NCBI GenBank assembly: GCA_963509715.1
Contig: CAUPCB010000015.1
Location: forward strand, 1 to 37,233
Direction: 5' to 3'
DNA: 37,233 bases
Source of the DNA: JABCPE02 sp963509715
Lineage (GTDB): Bacteria > Bacteroidota > Bacteroidia > Flavobacteriales > Weeksellaceae
The notes under the pieces were generated by a model. It saw only the letters and a program-made list of their open reading frames with translations. It made no database searches and was not told where the DNA came from. Position 1 is the stretch's first letter. The number at the start of each line of letters is the position of its first letter. Positions 15,697 to 23,651 of this stretch are shown here, piece after piece. The position numbers and the translations under genes are program-made.

Positions 15697-16176
15697 CTAG
15701 AAAGTAACTCTCATACCAAGTCCGAATCTTGCTGCATCAAAATCAGAGTTTCCTGTGTAGAACCAAATTCTAGGTCTCCAGTCGAAAAATATCCCTAGGG
15801 GAGCTCCTGGAATCTGGAAATCTATACCAGCAACAGGCGCAAGAGAGAATATAGTGTTTCCCCCTCCTTTAGGAAAAGAAATACCAGGACCCATACCAAT
15901 GTACCAAGCTAATCCTCTTGCAGAACCTCCAAATTGTTGTTCATAATGATACATAAAGCTAAGGTGAGTAGCACCTCTTCCAAATAATACTGCAAATTCT
16001 CCTGCATGATTTGAAGCAAAGAAATGCTTAACATGAGGACCAACTACAGTTCCATCTCCTACATCAGCAAGAATACCAATTCCTGTGTTATAGGTTGAAC
16101 CTCTCTGTGCATTCATTTTTGATAATCCAAAAGAAAGCACCATCAAAATGCTTAATAATTTTACTACCTTTTTCAT
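15697..16176 (-). CDS. Small outer-membrane beta-barrel protein
   Basis: A 159-residue exported protein with a Sec signal (MKKVVKLLSILMVLSFGLSKMNAQ, cleavage probably after AQ at about 24). The mature part alternates aromatic and glycine residues in strand-length blocks (FAVLFGRGATHLSFMYHYEQ, AWYIGMGPGISF, FGLGMRVTF) and ends in Phe. This is the pattern of an eight-stranded outer-membrane barrel. No ligand-binding motif is visible. Its promoter is one of the best in the window (TTG-N21-TAAGTTTG on the minus strand). Function unknown. Confidence 0.7.
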   Translation of the reverse strand: MKKVVKLLSILMVLSFGLSKMNAQRGSTYNTGIGILADVGDGTVVGPHVKHFFASNHAGEFAVLFGRGATHLSFMYHYEQQFGGSARGLAWYIGMGPGISFPKGGGNTIFSLAPVAGIDFQIPGAPLGIFFDWRPRIWFYTGNSDFDAARFGLGMRVTF

Positions 16177-16195
16177 AATAAAAATTTAATTTTTT

Positions 16196-16227
16196 CAAAC
16201 TTACAAATAATTAACGAGAAAAAACAA
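16196..16227 (-). promoter_or_regulatory. Flavobacterial promoter of the small OMP gene
   Basis: Read on the minus strand, TTG (16227-16225), 21 bases, then TAAGTTTG (16203-16196). This fits the TTG / TAnnTTTG sigma-A promoter known from Flavobacterium. The predicted transcript would start about 10 bases before the ATG region. Confidence 0.65.
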
Positions 16228-16301
16228 AGTTTATTATACTTTTATAAAAAAAATCCCTAATTTTGGGGAGATTTTTAGCGTGTGATTTATAACTTATAAT
16301 T

Positions 16302-16787
16302 ATGGCAGAGAATTTATTTATCCCAGAAAACGGAACAAAAATAGAAAAATATGAAGCGCTATTGCCTCAGCTGGAAGCTCTTGTAGAGGGAGAAACGGAT
16401 TTGACGGCTAATTTGGCTAATGTTTCTTCGGCGTTGCATCAGGTTTTTTCTTGGTGGTGGGTAGGTTTTTATTGGGTAAAAAATGGAGAATTGGTTTTGG
16501 CTCCATTTCAAGGGCCGATAGCTTGTACTAGGATAAAGTTTGGCAAGGGCGTTTGTGGTACAGCTTGGGAAGAGGAAAAATCCCAGCTGGTTCCCGATGT
16601 GGAAAAATTCTCTGGACATATCGCATGTAGCTCTGCTACCAAATCAGAAATCGTAGTTCCTATTTTTGACAAGAATAAGAAAGTCGTAGGCGTTCTGGAT
16701 GTGGATAGCGAACAGTATGGAACCTTAGATGAAACGGATGTGTTTTATTTAGAAAAGATAGCAGGGATAATTTCTGCGAAAATCTAA
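16302..16787 (+). CDS. msrC: Free methionine-(R)-sulfoxide reductase (GAF domain)
   Basis: A 161-residue GAF-domain enzyme that reduces free methionine-R-sulfoxide with thioredoxin as electron donor. The three catalytic or resolving cysteines are Cys75 (PIACTRI), Cys85 (GVCGTAW) and Cys109 (HIACSSAT). Their spacing of 10 and 24 equals that of the characterised E. coli fRMsr (Cys84, 94, 118). The SWWWVGFYW segment and the ending GVLDVDSEQYGTLDETD are family hallmarks. A TAATTTTG -7 box lies at 16258-16265. It is cytosolic and part of oxidative-damage repair. Confidence 0.95.
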   Translation: MAENLFIPENGTKIEKYEALLPQLEALVEGETDLTANLANVSSALHQVFSWWWVGFYWVKNGELVLAPFQGPIACTRIKFGKGVCGTAWEEEKSQLVPDVEKFSGHIACSSATKSEIVVPIFDKNKKVVGVLDVDSEQYGTLDETDVFYLEKIAGIISAKI

Positions 16788-16802
16788 ACACAAGTTTAAA
16801 CT

Positions 16803-17483
16803 TTATTCTTTTCCTTTAACAGAGAATTTTTCGTAGCCAGCGTAGGGTTTTAGGTAGCCCTGCTGCCAGTTGGAAATCAGCAGACTTTCCAGATATTCAT
16901 CATCTCTGTATTTGTGCGGATTGTATTCCTTTTTGAGGTCTATGTCCGCCACATTTCCCTGTACATTCCATAGAAAAGCATTAAAACCGCCTTTGAGTTC
17001 TTTTATCAGTTCATAGACCGTTTTTCCTGTGGAGCGGTTCATAAGTTTTGCGAAAATTTGTCCTTCAGAGGTGGTCAAATCCCTTAATTTGGTTTCGTAT
17101 TGCGAAGCCAGTTCTTTTTGTTTTTCTCTTATGTGTTTTCTTTTTTCTCCTCCTTTCATGTTTTGTATATCAGCCTGCAAACTGCGGTATTGTTCTAATG
17201 CAGTGAGGAATAGAGGATACACACGAGAGAGTTTTTTGTTAAGGAAAAAGTAATAATTTCGGTCAAGCTGGTTGTTGAATTTCGGTTTTGCTCCAAGGTA
17301 TAGTTCATCCATAATGACTATTCGCTCTCCATCGATTTCATAAACTTTGGCTTTTAGAACATTGTCATAATAATATTCTTTTCCATATTCATCTATTAAC
17401 ATTTCTGTATTGGGTTTTTCCTGAGCGTTTAGAATAAGCCCGAAACAAATAAGAAATAAATAGTGTAGTTTATAAAAAATCAT
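16803..17483 (-). CDS. DUF4294 protein, exported
   Basis: A 226-residue protein matching my recollection of the DUF4294 family of Bacteroidota. The start is placed at 17483, giving a Sec signal (MIFYKLHYLFLICFGLILNAQ). The frame stays open upstream to 17600, but that extension would run into the divergent M42 gene and hide the signal. The mature part has YYFFLNKKLSRVYPLFLTALEQY, a charged helix KRKHIREKQKEL, and the late block IFAKLMNRSTGKTVYELIKELKGG. No catalytic residues are evident. It is probably periplasmic or membrane-associated. Only 52 bases separate it from the divergent gene. Function unknown. Confidence 0.75.
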   Translation of the reverse strand: MIFYKLHYLFLICFGLILNAQEKPNTEMLIDEYGKEYYYDNVLKAKVYEIDGERIVIMDELYLGAKPKFNNQLDRNYYFFLNKKLSRVYPLFLTALEQYRSLQADIQNMKGGEKRKHIREKQKELASQYETKLRDLTTSEGQIFAKLMNRSTGKTVYELIKELKGGFNAFLWNVQGNVADIDLKKEYNPHKYRDDEYLESLLISNWQQGYLKPYAGYEKFSVKGKE

Positions 17484-17535
17484 TACTTTTACATCAATTT
17501 TTAATTTATTCAACAATACAAAAATCATTCCTTTT

Positions 17536-18612
17536 ATGGCTAAATTTAAAAAAGAATCGTTAGAATTTTTAGAAAAATATTTAAATACTGCTTCTCCCAC
17601 AGGGTTTGAACAAAATGGGCAGCAGCTTTGGTGTGACTATATCAGCCCTTTTGTGGATAAAGTAGAAGTGGATTATTACGGAACGGCATACGGAATTATC
17701 AATCCCAAGGCTGAGTTCAAAGTCGTGATAGAAGCCCACGCCGACGAAATTTCTTGGTATGTGAACTATATCACGGATGATGGACTGATTTATGTTATTA
17801 GAAATGGTGGTTCAGACCAAGTCATCGCACCATCCAAAGTGGTAAATATTCATGGTAAAAAAGGCGTAGTGAAGGGAGTTTTTGGCTGGCCTGCTATTCA
17901 CACAAGAGCTAATCAGAACGAGCCGACACCGAAATTGGACAATATTTTCATTGACTGTGGAGCGACTACCAAGGAGGAAGTGGAGGAGCTGGGCATCCAT
18001 GTAGGCTGTATGATTACTTACCCAGATGAGTTTTTTGAGCTGAATGACAGATATTTTGTTTGTAGAGCGTTGGACAATAGAATGGGAGGTTTCATGATTG
18101 CTGAGGTGGCTCGTATGCTGAAAGAAAACAAGAAAAAACTGCCGTTTGGGATTTATATTACCAATTCCGTTCAGGAAGAAATCGGGCTTCGCGGAGCAGA
18201 AATGATAGCAGAACGCATAAAACCAAATATCGCGATAGTTACAGATGTTACCCACGACACTACCACTCCGATGATTGAGAAAAAGAAGGAGGGCGACCAA
18301 AAATGTGGAGCAGGGCCTGTAATCGCCTATGCACCAGCAGTGCATCACAAAGTGAGAGATTTGATAATAGAAACTGCCGAGAGAAATAACATTCCATTCC
18401 AAAGAGCAGCGTGCAGCAGGGCTACAGGAACGGATACGGATGCCTTTGCTTATTCTAATGGAGGAATTCCATCGGCACTGATTTCCTTGCCGCTTAGATA
18501 CATGCACACCACGGTAGAAATGGTGGATAAGAAAGATGTAAGCGATATTATAAAACTGATTTACAGTACTTTACTACAAATTAAACCTAAAATAGAACTA
18601 AAATATTTTTAG
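17536..18612 (+). CDS. M42-family metallo-aminopeptidase
   Basis: A 358-residue, di-zinc aminopeptidase of the M42 (glutamyl aminopeptidase / TET / FrvX) family, expected to form large oligomers and trim short peptides in the cytosol. Zinc-site and catalytic residues are visible: His68 and Asp70 in EAHADEI, the Asp in CRALDNRMGG, Glu214/Glu215 in SVQEEIGLRGA, the Asp in IVTDVTHDTT, and the final His in LPLRYMHTTVEM. The opening TASPTGFE is also typical. It is followed after 16 bases by a MerR-type regulator, probably co-transcribed. The divergent DUF4294 gene is 52 bases away. Confidence 0.93.
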   Translation: MAKFKKESLEFLEKYLNTASPTGFEQNGQQLWCDYISPFVDKVEVDYYGTAYGIINPKAEFKVVIEAHADEISWYVNYITDDGLIYVIRNGGSDQVIAPSKVVNIHGKKGVVKGVFGWPAIHTRANQNEPTPKLDNIFIDCGATTKEEVEELGIHVGCMITYPDEFFELNDRYFVCRALDNRMGGFMIAEVARMLKENKKKLPFGIYITNSVQEEIGLRGAEMIAERIKPNIAIVTDVTHDTTTPMIEKKKEGDQKCGAGPVIAYAPAVHHKVRDLIIETAERNNIPFQRAACSRATGTDTDAFAYSNGGIPSALISLPLRYMHTTVEMVDKKDVSDIIKLIYSTLLQIKPKIELKYF

Positions 18613-18628
18613 TAAAAATTAGAAAATT

Positions 18629-18973
18629 ATGAAAATCAATCTTCCAGATAAACTGTATTATTCCATTGGAGAGGTGGCGTTGGCTTTCGGGGTCAATGCA
18701 TCACTGCTCCGCTATTGGGAGAAAGAATTTCCTATTCTCAATCCTAAAAAGAATAAGAAAGGAACCCGCTATTTTACGCCAGAGGATATTAAAAACTTGA
18801 AGATTATTTATCATTTGGTCAAAGAAAAAGGCTACACACTGGATGGAGCCCGTATTGCGCTGGTTACCAATGATAAAATAGAGGAAAGTGTAAATATCAT
18901 AGAAAGGCTGGAATTTGTTAAAAGTGAACTAAATAAGCTAAAAAATTCACTAATTGACAAAGAACAGGCATAA
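18629..18973 (+). CDS. MerR-family transcriptional regulator
   Basis: A 114-residue DNA-binding protein. The MerR winged helix-turn-helix spans about 10-78: YSIGEVALAFGVNASLLRYWE, then the wing KKGTRYFTPEDIKNLKIIYHLV and the helix KGYTLDGARIAL. A short coiled-coil segment (ERLEFVKSELNKLKNSL) follows and would mediate dimerisation. There is no C-terminal metal- or drug-binding domain and no cysteine, so this belongs to the small MerR class whose inducers are unknown. It follows the M42 gene closely and may share its transcript. Confidence 0.9.
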   Translation: MKINLPDKLYYSIGEVALAFGVNASLLRYWEKEFPILNPKKNKKGTRYFTPEDIKNLKIIYHLVKEKGYTLDGARIALVTNDKIEESVNIIERLEFVKSELNKLKNSLIDKEQA

Positions 18974-18978
18974 ATATA

Positions 18979-19010
18979 TTGTTTAATTCTAAAAAATAGT
19001 TTTATATTTG
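18979..19010 (+). promoter_or_regulatory. Flavobacterial promoter of the peptide transporter
   Basis: TTG at 18979-18981, a 21-base spacer and TATATTTG at 19003-19010. Both elements and their spacing fit the Flavobacterium sigma-A consensus. The start codon at 19038 lies 27 bases after the -7 box. Confidence 0.7.
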
Positions 19011-19037
19011 CTCTTTAAAAAAATATAATAAATCATT

Positions 19038-20417
19038 ATGGGAGTAGATCAACAGAAGAAGGGACATCCTAAAGGACTTTACCTCTTGTTTTTTACTGAG
19101 ATGTGGGAGCGTTTCAGTTATTATGGAATGCGTGCAATACTTATGTATTATCTCACAAAAACATATTTGCAGGGAGGATTAGGAATAAACTCAGCAGAAG
19201 CAAGTATTATTTATGGTAACTTTACGGGATTAGTGTATTTTACACCATTGATTGGCGGTTGGCTAGCAGATAAATACCTGGGGCAGAGATTAGCTGTTAC
19301 TATTGGCGGGATTACGATGATGTTTGGGCAATTTGCTCTTTTTCTAATGAATAATATGACAGGGCTTTATATTGGGCTATTCTTATTAATTATAGGTAAT
19401 GGGTTCTTTAAACCTAATATTTCTATATTGGTAGGGAATTTATACAAAGATGGAGATGAAAGAAGAGACTCCGCATTTTCTATTTTTTATATGGGGATAA
19501 ATTTAGGTGCATTAATAGCCCCTATCGTAATAGGTGTTTTAACAGATGATATTTTTGCAGCTAAGGATAATAATGGAGAAATAATATCTTATGGGTATAG
19601 ATATGGATTTTTAGCATCATCTATTGGTATGTTATTAGGGCAGGTGGTGTTTAATTTGTTAGCCCCTAAGTATTTAGGAGAGATAGGAACAAAACCTGTT
19701 GTCAAATTCGAAAAACAAGAGGAAGGGCAACAAGTAGATACTTTAAATAAAGAAGAAAAAGATAAAATAAGTGTGATATTTATTTTATTCTTATTTGCAG
19801 TATTCTTTTGGGCTGGATTTGAACAAGCAGGTTCTTCAATAGCATTATATACAGACAACTATATTGATAGAGATGTTACATTACCATTTATTGGAGATTG
19901 GACGATTCCTTCATCTTGGTTTCAGTCGGTAAACCCTTTCTTCGTTGTTACTTTAGCTCCATTGTTTGCAATGTTTTGGAGTTCTCCTCTAGGGAGAAAA
20001 ATATCTACACCTATTAAAATGGGGATGGGTATGGTCATTCTAGGAATAGGTTTTTGGTTTATGTTAGGTGCCGTTTCGGAGAGAGGCGGAGATATAAAAG
20101 ATACAGCAGTAAAGGCAAGTCTTTTTTGGTTAGTAATGACATATTTTATACATACAGTAGGGGAATTATGTATTTCGCCAGTCGGGCTTTCAGTGGTGAC
20201 TAAACTTTCACCTCCTAAATTGGCCTCTGTGCTTATGGCGGTATGGATGTTGTCTTCTTCGGTTGCTAATTTCTTAGGAGGATTTATTGCTGCTTATGTT
20301 GAAAAAATGGGAGCAGGGCAAATTTTCACATATATTTCAGGATTTGTCATTGTTTGTGGAGTATTGCTTATATTGCTTAATAAGCCTATCAGTAAAATGA
20401 TGCACGGAGTGAAATAA
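19038..20417 (+). CDS. POT/PTR-family peptide:proton symporter
   Basis: A 459-residue inner-membrane carrier that imports di- and tripeptides with protons. The first helix carries the diagnostic ExxER motif (EMWERFSYYGMRA, Glu21, Glu24, Arg25). The PTR signature-like stretch GNGFFKPNISILVGNLY lies near residue 130, followed by FSIFYMGINLGALIAP, and the helix-10 block GELCISPVGLSVVTKLSP is present. About 14 hydrophobic segments can be counted. It would supply peptides to cytosolic peptidases such as the Dcp-like and M42 enzymes nearby. Its own promoter and a strong terminator make it monocistronic. Confidence 0.95.
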   Translation: MGVDQQKKGHPKGLYLLFFTEMWERFSYYGMRAILMYYLTKTYLQGGLGINSAEASIIYGNFTGLVYFTPLIGGWLADKYLGQRLAVTIGGITMMFGQFALFLMNNMTGLYIGLFLLIIGNGFFKPNISILVGNLYKDGDERRDSAFSIFYMGINLGALIAPIVIGVLTDDIFAAKDNNGEIISYGYRYGFLASSIGMLLGQVVFNLLAPKYLGEIGTKPVVKFEKQEEGQQVDTLNKEEKDKISVIFILFLFAVFFWAGFEQAGSSIALYTDNYIDRDVTLPFIGDWTIPSSWFQSVNPFFVVTLAPLFAMFWSSPLGRKISTPIKMGMGMVILGIGFWFMLGAVSERGGDIKDTAVKASLFWLVMTYFIHTVGELCISPVGLSVVTKLSPPKLASVLMAVWMLSSSVANFLGGFIAAYVEKMGAGQIFTYISGFVIVCGVLLILLNKPISKMMHGVK

Positions 20418-20435
20418 ATAAAATTTGTTAAATAA

Positions 20436-20473
20436 AAAATAAAAGACCGTTAAATTTCGGTCTTTTATTTTTT
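20436..20473 (+). terminator. Terminator of the peptide transporter gene
   Basis: AAAATAAAAGACCG (20436-20449) pairs perfectly with CGGTCTTTTATTTT (20458-20471) around TTAAATTT and is followed by T. It lies 18 bases after the stop. Confidence 0.9.
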
Positions 20474-20489
20474 CAAAGAAAAAAGTTTT

Positions 20490-20497
20490 TATATTTG
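20490..20497 (+). promoter_or_regulatory. -7 box setting the thioredoxin gene start
   Basis: TATATTTG matches TAnnTTTG. No clear TTG is seen 17-23 bases upstream because that region is the preceding terminator. An in-frame TTG codon at 20495 lies inside this box, which supports the ATG at 20522 as the true start. Confidence 0.45.
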
Positions 20498-20521
20498 TCG
20501 TTTATAAATTTTAGTATTCTA

Positions 20522-21067
20522 ATGAAAAAAATAGCAATTGTATTTTCTGTGTTTTCATCAATGTTTATGATGGCACAGGTAAACTGGATGAGTATGGATC
20601 AGGCGCTGGAAGCACAGAAAAAAACGCCAAAAAAGATAATGATTAAGTTCTACACAGACTGGTGTTCTATGTGCAAGATGATGGATAAAAATACTTTTTC
20701 CAATCCTGTCATTACAGAATATATCAATGATAATTACTACGCAGTGAAATTCAATTCCGAAGGGAATGAAGATGTAACTTTCCAAGGAAAAAAATTCAAC
20801 AATCCAGAATTTAATCCAAAAAGAAAACCTACTTATGGAGGTGGGCCTCAGCATCAGTTTGTAACTTATTTCGGTGTGAAAGGATATCCTACCACAGTTT
20901 TCCTTGATGAAGACCAAAAGCTTTTGACAGGGCTTGTGGGTTATTTTAATCCGAGAGATATGGAAGCGTATTTGGCTCTTTTTGCGACAAATGAATTTAA
21001 AAAAATAAAAACTCAGCAAGAGTGGCAGTCTTACAGAGAGAAATTTAAACATAAAATTAAAGGTTAA
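20522..21067 (+). CDS. Exported thioredoxin-family protein
   Basis: A 181-residue periplasmic thiol-disulfide protein. A Sec signal (MKKIAIVFSVFSSMFMMAQ) precedes a thioredoxin fold whose active site is WCSMCK, with Cys48 and Cys51, in KFYTDWCSMCKMMDKNTF. The cis-proline strand is GVKGYPTTVFLDE. The -SM- dipeptide and the insert between residues about 75 and 105 (EGNEDVTFQGKKFNNPEFNPK) resemble the DsbD-gamma / Thioredoxin_7 type rather than housekeeping TrxA. It likely reduces exported cysteine proteins. The DUF4920 gene follows by 4 bases and carries its own Cys pair, so the two may work together. Confidence 0.85.
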   Translation: MKKIAIVFSVFSSMFMMAQVNWMSMDQALEAQKKTPKKIMIKFYTDWCSMCKMMDKNTFSNPVITEYINDNYYAVKFNSEGNEDVTFQGKKFNNPEFNPKRKPTYGGGPQHQFVTYFGVKGYPTTVFLDEDQKLLTGLVGYFNPRDMEAYLALFATNEFKKIKTQQEWQSYREKFKHKIKG

Positions 21068-21071
21068 TCTT

Positions 21072-21554
21072 ATGAAAAAAGTAATTTTCTTGATGGGAAT
21101 TTTTGGGATGAGCCTTCTTCACGCTCAGAGTAATATCCCTGAAGCTCAGAAAGGAGTAGAATACGGCGCGGGCGTTCCTGAAAACATTACTTATAATGTG
21201 CAGTCTATAGACCAAGTGATAAAGTCTCTGAAGAAGAAAAACGAGATAGACAGAGTAACCATCAAGGGAAGAGTAACGGCAGTTTGTCCTAAAAAAGGAT
21301 GCTGGGTTACATTAGAAAACACTCAGAATGTAGAGGTTTTCGTGAAGATGAAAGATTACGCTTTTTTCCTTCCGCAGAATATTGCTGGTAAAACTATCCT
21401 GCTGGATGCGAAAGTGACAAAACAAGAAACTTCCGTGAAAGAGCTTCGCCATTATGCCGAGGATGCAGGAAAATCAAAAGAAGAAATAGCAAAAATCACA
21501 AAACCAAAAGTAGAAATACGAATTTTGGCAAACGGAATCAAAGTCATAGATTGA
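21072..21554 (+). CDS. DUF4920 exported protein
   Basis: A 160-residue periplasmic protein with a Sec signal (MKKVIFLMGIFGMSLLHAQ) and an OB-like beta domain typical of DUF4920. Its most conserved part is GRVTAVCPKKGCWVTLEN, with a CxxxxC pair at about residues 74 and 79, followed by VFVKMKDYAFFLP and the strand AGKTILLDAKVTKQ. The Cys pair could be a disulfide or a metal site; the family has no established function as far as I know. It sits 4 bases after the thioredoxin gene, whose product could reduce this pair. A strong terminator follows. Confidence 0.85.
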   Translation: MKKVIFLMGIFGMSLLHAQSNIPEAQKGVEYGAGVPENITYNVQSIDQVIKSLKKKNEIDRVTIKGRVTAVCPKKGCWVTLENTQNVEVFVKMKDYAFFLPQNIAGKTILLDAKVTKQETSVKELRHYAEDAGKSKEEIAKITKPKVEIRILANGIKVID

Positions 21555-21572
21555 TAATTTTTTAAGTTAAAC

Positions 21573-21605
21573 AAAAAAAGCACTCCTTTTTGGAGTGCTT
21601 TTTTA
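21573..21605. terminator. Bidirectional terminator after DUF4920
   Basis: AAAAAAGCACTCC pairs with GGAGTGCTTTTTT around a T5 loop. It lies between the convergent DUF4920 (+) and OFA carrier (-) genes and abuts the latter's stop. Confidence 0.9.
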
Positions 21606-22826
21606 TTAAATATCTTTGGGTTTCTTCTTCACGAATAATGTGAGTAAAAATCCTAAACAAAGCAGAACCAGCCCGATGATGTAGGAATAAACTCCTGCCT
21701 GCTCTTGGAAATAATCTTTCATATAAGCCGTAATCTGCGGGCCAATCAGTCCGCCTATTCCCCAGCCAACCATCATAATTCCGTAGAGAGAGGCCATCAG
21801 ATTAGGGTTGTATTGTTCCTTTACCAAAGAAGGCATTACCCCAAGGCTTCCACCATAGCACAATAAAACCAAGCAAACGCCCAAGAAAAATACGATAGGA
21901 TTTTGAGTGAAAATGAGGACAATGAAAATGCAGATTTCTATCAAAAAAATCAATCTAAAAGTCTGGATTCTTCCAACTTTATCAGAAATGCCTCCCCACA
22001 TAAATCTTCCAAAACCATTGCACAGAGAACTTATCCCTATCAGCGTAGCGCCGTGCTGCTCCAGCTCTGTGGCATCTGTCATTCCCTCAGCTCTGAGGTA
22101 ATCTTGTAATAAAGGCGACTGGAACGCGATGAAAATCATCCCAGCAATCACACTGAACATGAAAAACAACCAAGATGCAATGTATTCACGCTGGATAATG
22201 GTTTTATAAATTGCTGAAAATGAGATTTCTGCGGTGTTTTGGGAAGTTGTGTTTTTTATGCTTAATTGATAAGTGAATATCGGCAAAACAATCAGCAGCA
22301 TACAGCCAATCGCAAGGAAAGTAACAGCCAGATTTTCCTCAAATAAATTTAAGAAAAACGGTGCTAATATTTTAGACATGATTAAAGCACCCAGCCCAAA
22401 ACCTGTGACAACCAGTCCAGTAGCGAGACCTTGTTTGTCTGGAAACCAGCTTGATACAGCTACCACAGGCGTCACATATGCCATTCCCAAGCCTATCCCG
22501 CCGATAAACCCGAAACCAATGTATAATAAAGGTAAAATCTCTAATTTTAGAGCGAAATAAGAAACGATATATCCCAGCCCATAGAGTACAGCCCCCATGG
22601 TAGCGAGGTTTTTTAGTTTGAACTGATGAAGTTTCGCGCCACACCATGCCGATGTTACTCCCATCATCAGGTTAGAAATACTGAATGCCCACGCCGTTTC
22701 TCCCTGTGTCCAGCCATAGGCCTCGCTGACAGGCTTTTGAAAGAAACTCCATGCATAGACCGTTCCCAAAAATAAATGGGTAAGAATAGCCGCAATAGCT
22801 ATGAACCAACGATTTTTATTCTCCAT
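21606..22826 (-). CDS. OFA-family MFS transporter
   Basis: A 406-residue, 12-segment major facilitator carrier. The opening HLFLGTVYAWSFFQKPVSEAYGW is the signature of the oxalate/formate antiporter (OFA) family, followed by the GGIGLGMAYVTPVVAVSSWFPDKQGLATGLVVTGFGLGA region (given here as family blocks of about residues 110-150). Members move small carboxylates such as oxalate, formate, lactate or pyruvate, so monocarboxylate transport is a fair but unproven guess. A TATTTTTG -7 box lies on the minus strand at 22844-22851. No decarboxylase or CoA-transferase gene is adjacent. Confidence 0.88.
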   Translation of the reverse strand: MENKNRWFIAIAAILTHLFLGTVYAWSFFQKPVSEAYGWTQGETAWAFSISNLMMGVTSAWCGAKLHQFKLKNLATMGAVLYGLGYIVSYFALKLEILPLLYIGFGFIGGIGLGMAYVTPVVAVSSWFPDKQGLATGLVVTGFGLGALIMSKILAPFFLNLFEENLAVTFLAIGCMLLIVLPIFTYQLSIKNTTSQNTAEISFSAIYKTIIQREYIASWLFFMFSVIAGMIFIAFQSPLLQDYLRAEGMTDATELEQHGATLIGISSLCNGFGRFMWGGISDKVGRIQTFRLIFLIEICIFIVLIFTQNPIVFFLGVCLVLLCYGGSLGVMPSLVKEQYNPNLMASLYGIMMVGWGIGGLIGPQITAYMKDYFQEQAGVYSYIIGLVLLCLGFLLTLFVKKKPKDI

Positions 22827-22901
22827 ATAAAATAATTAGGGCGCAAAAATATATAAATAATTTGAAACGAAAAAAATGTAATTCTTTCAGGATTTTGAAA
22901 T

Positions 22902-22929
22902 AAAAATTACCCTCAATAATAGAGGGCAA
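22902..22929 (-). terminator. Probable terminator of the YceI gene
   Basis: On the minus strand TTGCCCTC pairs with GAGGGTAA (8 pairs, one G·U) around TATTATT and is followed by TTTTTATTT. It lies about 40 bases past the YceI stop. Confidence 0.65.
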
Positions 22930-22969
22930 TTCGCAATTTTAAATTTATAAATGAAAAAACTAAACTTTT

Positions 22970-23560
22970 TTATTCTGCTATCATTTCAAAGTCTCCTTTT
23001 ATTTGGACTTTGTCGCTGATCATCGCTTCTGGATATCCTCCACCGATGCCAAAATCAGAACGCTTGATAACTCCTACCACTTGGTATCCGTAAGTTTTTT
23101 TCTTACTCATAGGATTTACCACCATTCCTTTGTACAGCATATTTACGGTAACAGGCTTAGTTACACCATGAAGCGTAAGATTTCCTTTTACTTCGTAGAG
23201 CAGAATTTTCATACTGCTATTGATTTTCGTGGGCTTGATGCTGGTGCTTTGGAAAACCATTTCTGGGAATTTTTTAACATCGAAGAAATCTTCGTTTCTG
23301 AGATGGTTGTCCCTTGCCTCAATGTGTGTGTTGATAGAATTCACATCCACTACGAAATTGATTTTAGAGTTTGTGAAATTCTTTTCATCTACATTTATGC
23401 TTAGGGCAGCTTTCTCAAAATTTCCTGTAATTTCGCTAATTCCCAAGTGAGTTACCGAAAACTGTATTCTGCTGTGCGCAGGGTCTGATTTTAAAGCATT
23501 TTGGGCAAATGAATTTACAGCCATTAAACCCATAAATAATAATGATGCTATCTTTTTCAT
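22970..23560 (-). CDS. YceI-family periplasmic lipid-binding protein
   Basis: A 196-residue protein with a Sec signal (MKKIASLLFMGLMAVNSFAQ) and a lipocalin-like YceI barrel. Family landmarks are SDPAHSRIQFSVTHLGISEITGNF at the start, INTHIEARDNHLRNEDFFDVKKFP in the middle, GNLTLHGVTKPV, and KRSDFGIGG near the end. The family binds isoprenoid or other lipid chains in the periplasm; the physiological ligand here is unknown. A TATCTTTG -7 box lies on the minus strand at 23581-23588, with a TTG 16 bases further up. It is separated from the upstream metG gene by 91 bases and probably has its own promoter. Confidence 0.93.
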   Translation of the reverse strand: MKKIASLLFMGLMAVNSFAQNALKSDPAHSRIQFSVTHLGISEITGNFEKAALSINVDEKNFTNSKINFVVDVNSINTHIEARDNHLRNEDFFDVKKFPEMVFQSTSIKPTKINSSMKILLYEVKGNLTLHGVTKPVTVNMLYKGMVVNPMSKKKTYGYQVVGVIKRSDFGIGGGYPEAMISDKVQIKGDFEMIAE

Positions 23561-23580
23561 ATTTTCTAATTTTATTGATA

Positions 23581-23607
23581 CAAAGATATGGTTAATAAAC
23601 TATTCAA
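23581..23607 (-). promoter_or_regulatory. Possible promoter of the YceI gene
   Basis: On the minus strand TTG (23607-23605) and TATCTTTG (23588-23581) are separated by 16 bases. This is slightly shorter than the usual 17-23, so support is moderate. Confidence 0.45.
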
Positions 23608-23651
23608 AAAATTGATTTATGATAAGATTTTCAAAATATTTATGCCTAAAA

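Noticed and set aside
16792..16803. Perfect 12-base palindrome AAGTTTAAACTT between msrC and the DUF4294 gene
   Set aside because: AT-rich palindromes of this size are expected by chance here. It has no loop and no T tract, so it is not a convincing terminator or site.
17812..18507. Open frame of 231 codons on the minus strand
   Set aside because: It lies wholly antisense to the M42 peptidase gene, whose zinc residues and length are intact. Its translation is low in family-like blocks and rich in Cys/His/Ser, as expected of a shadow frame.
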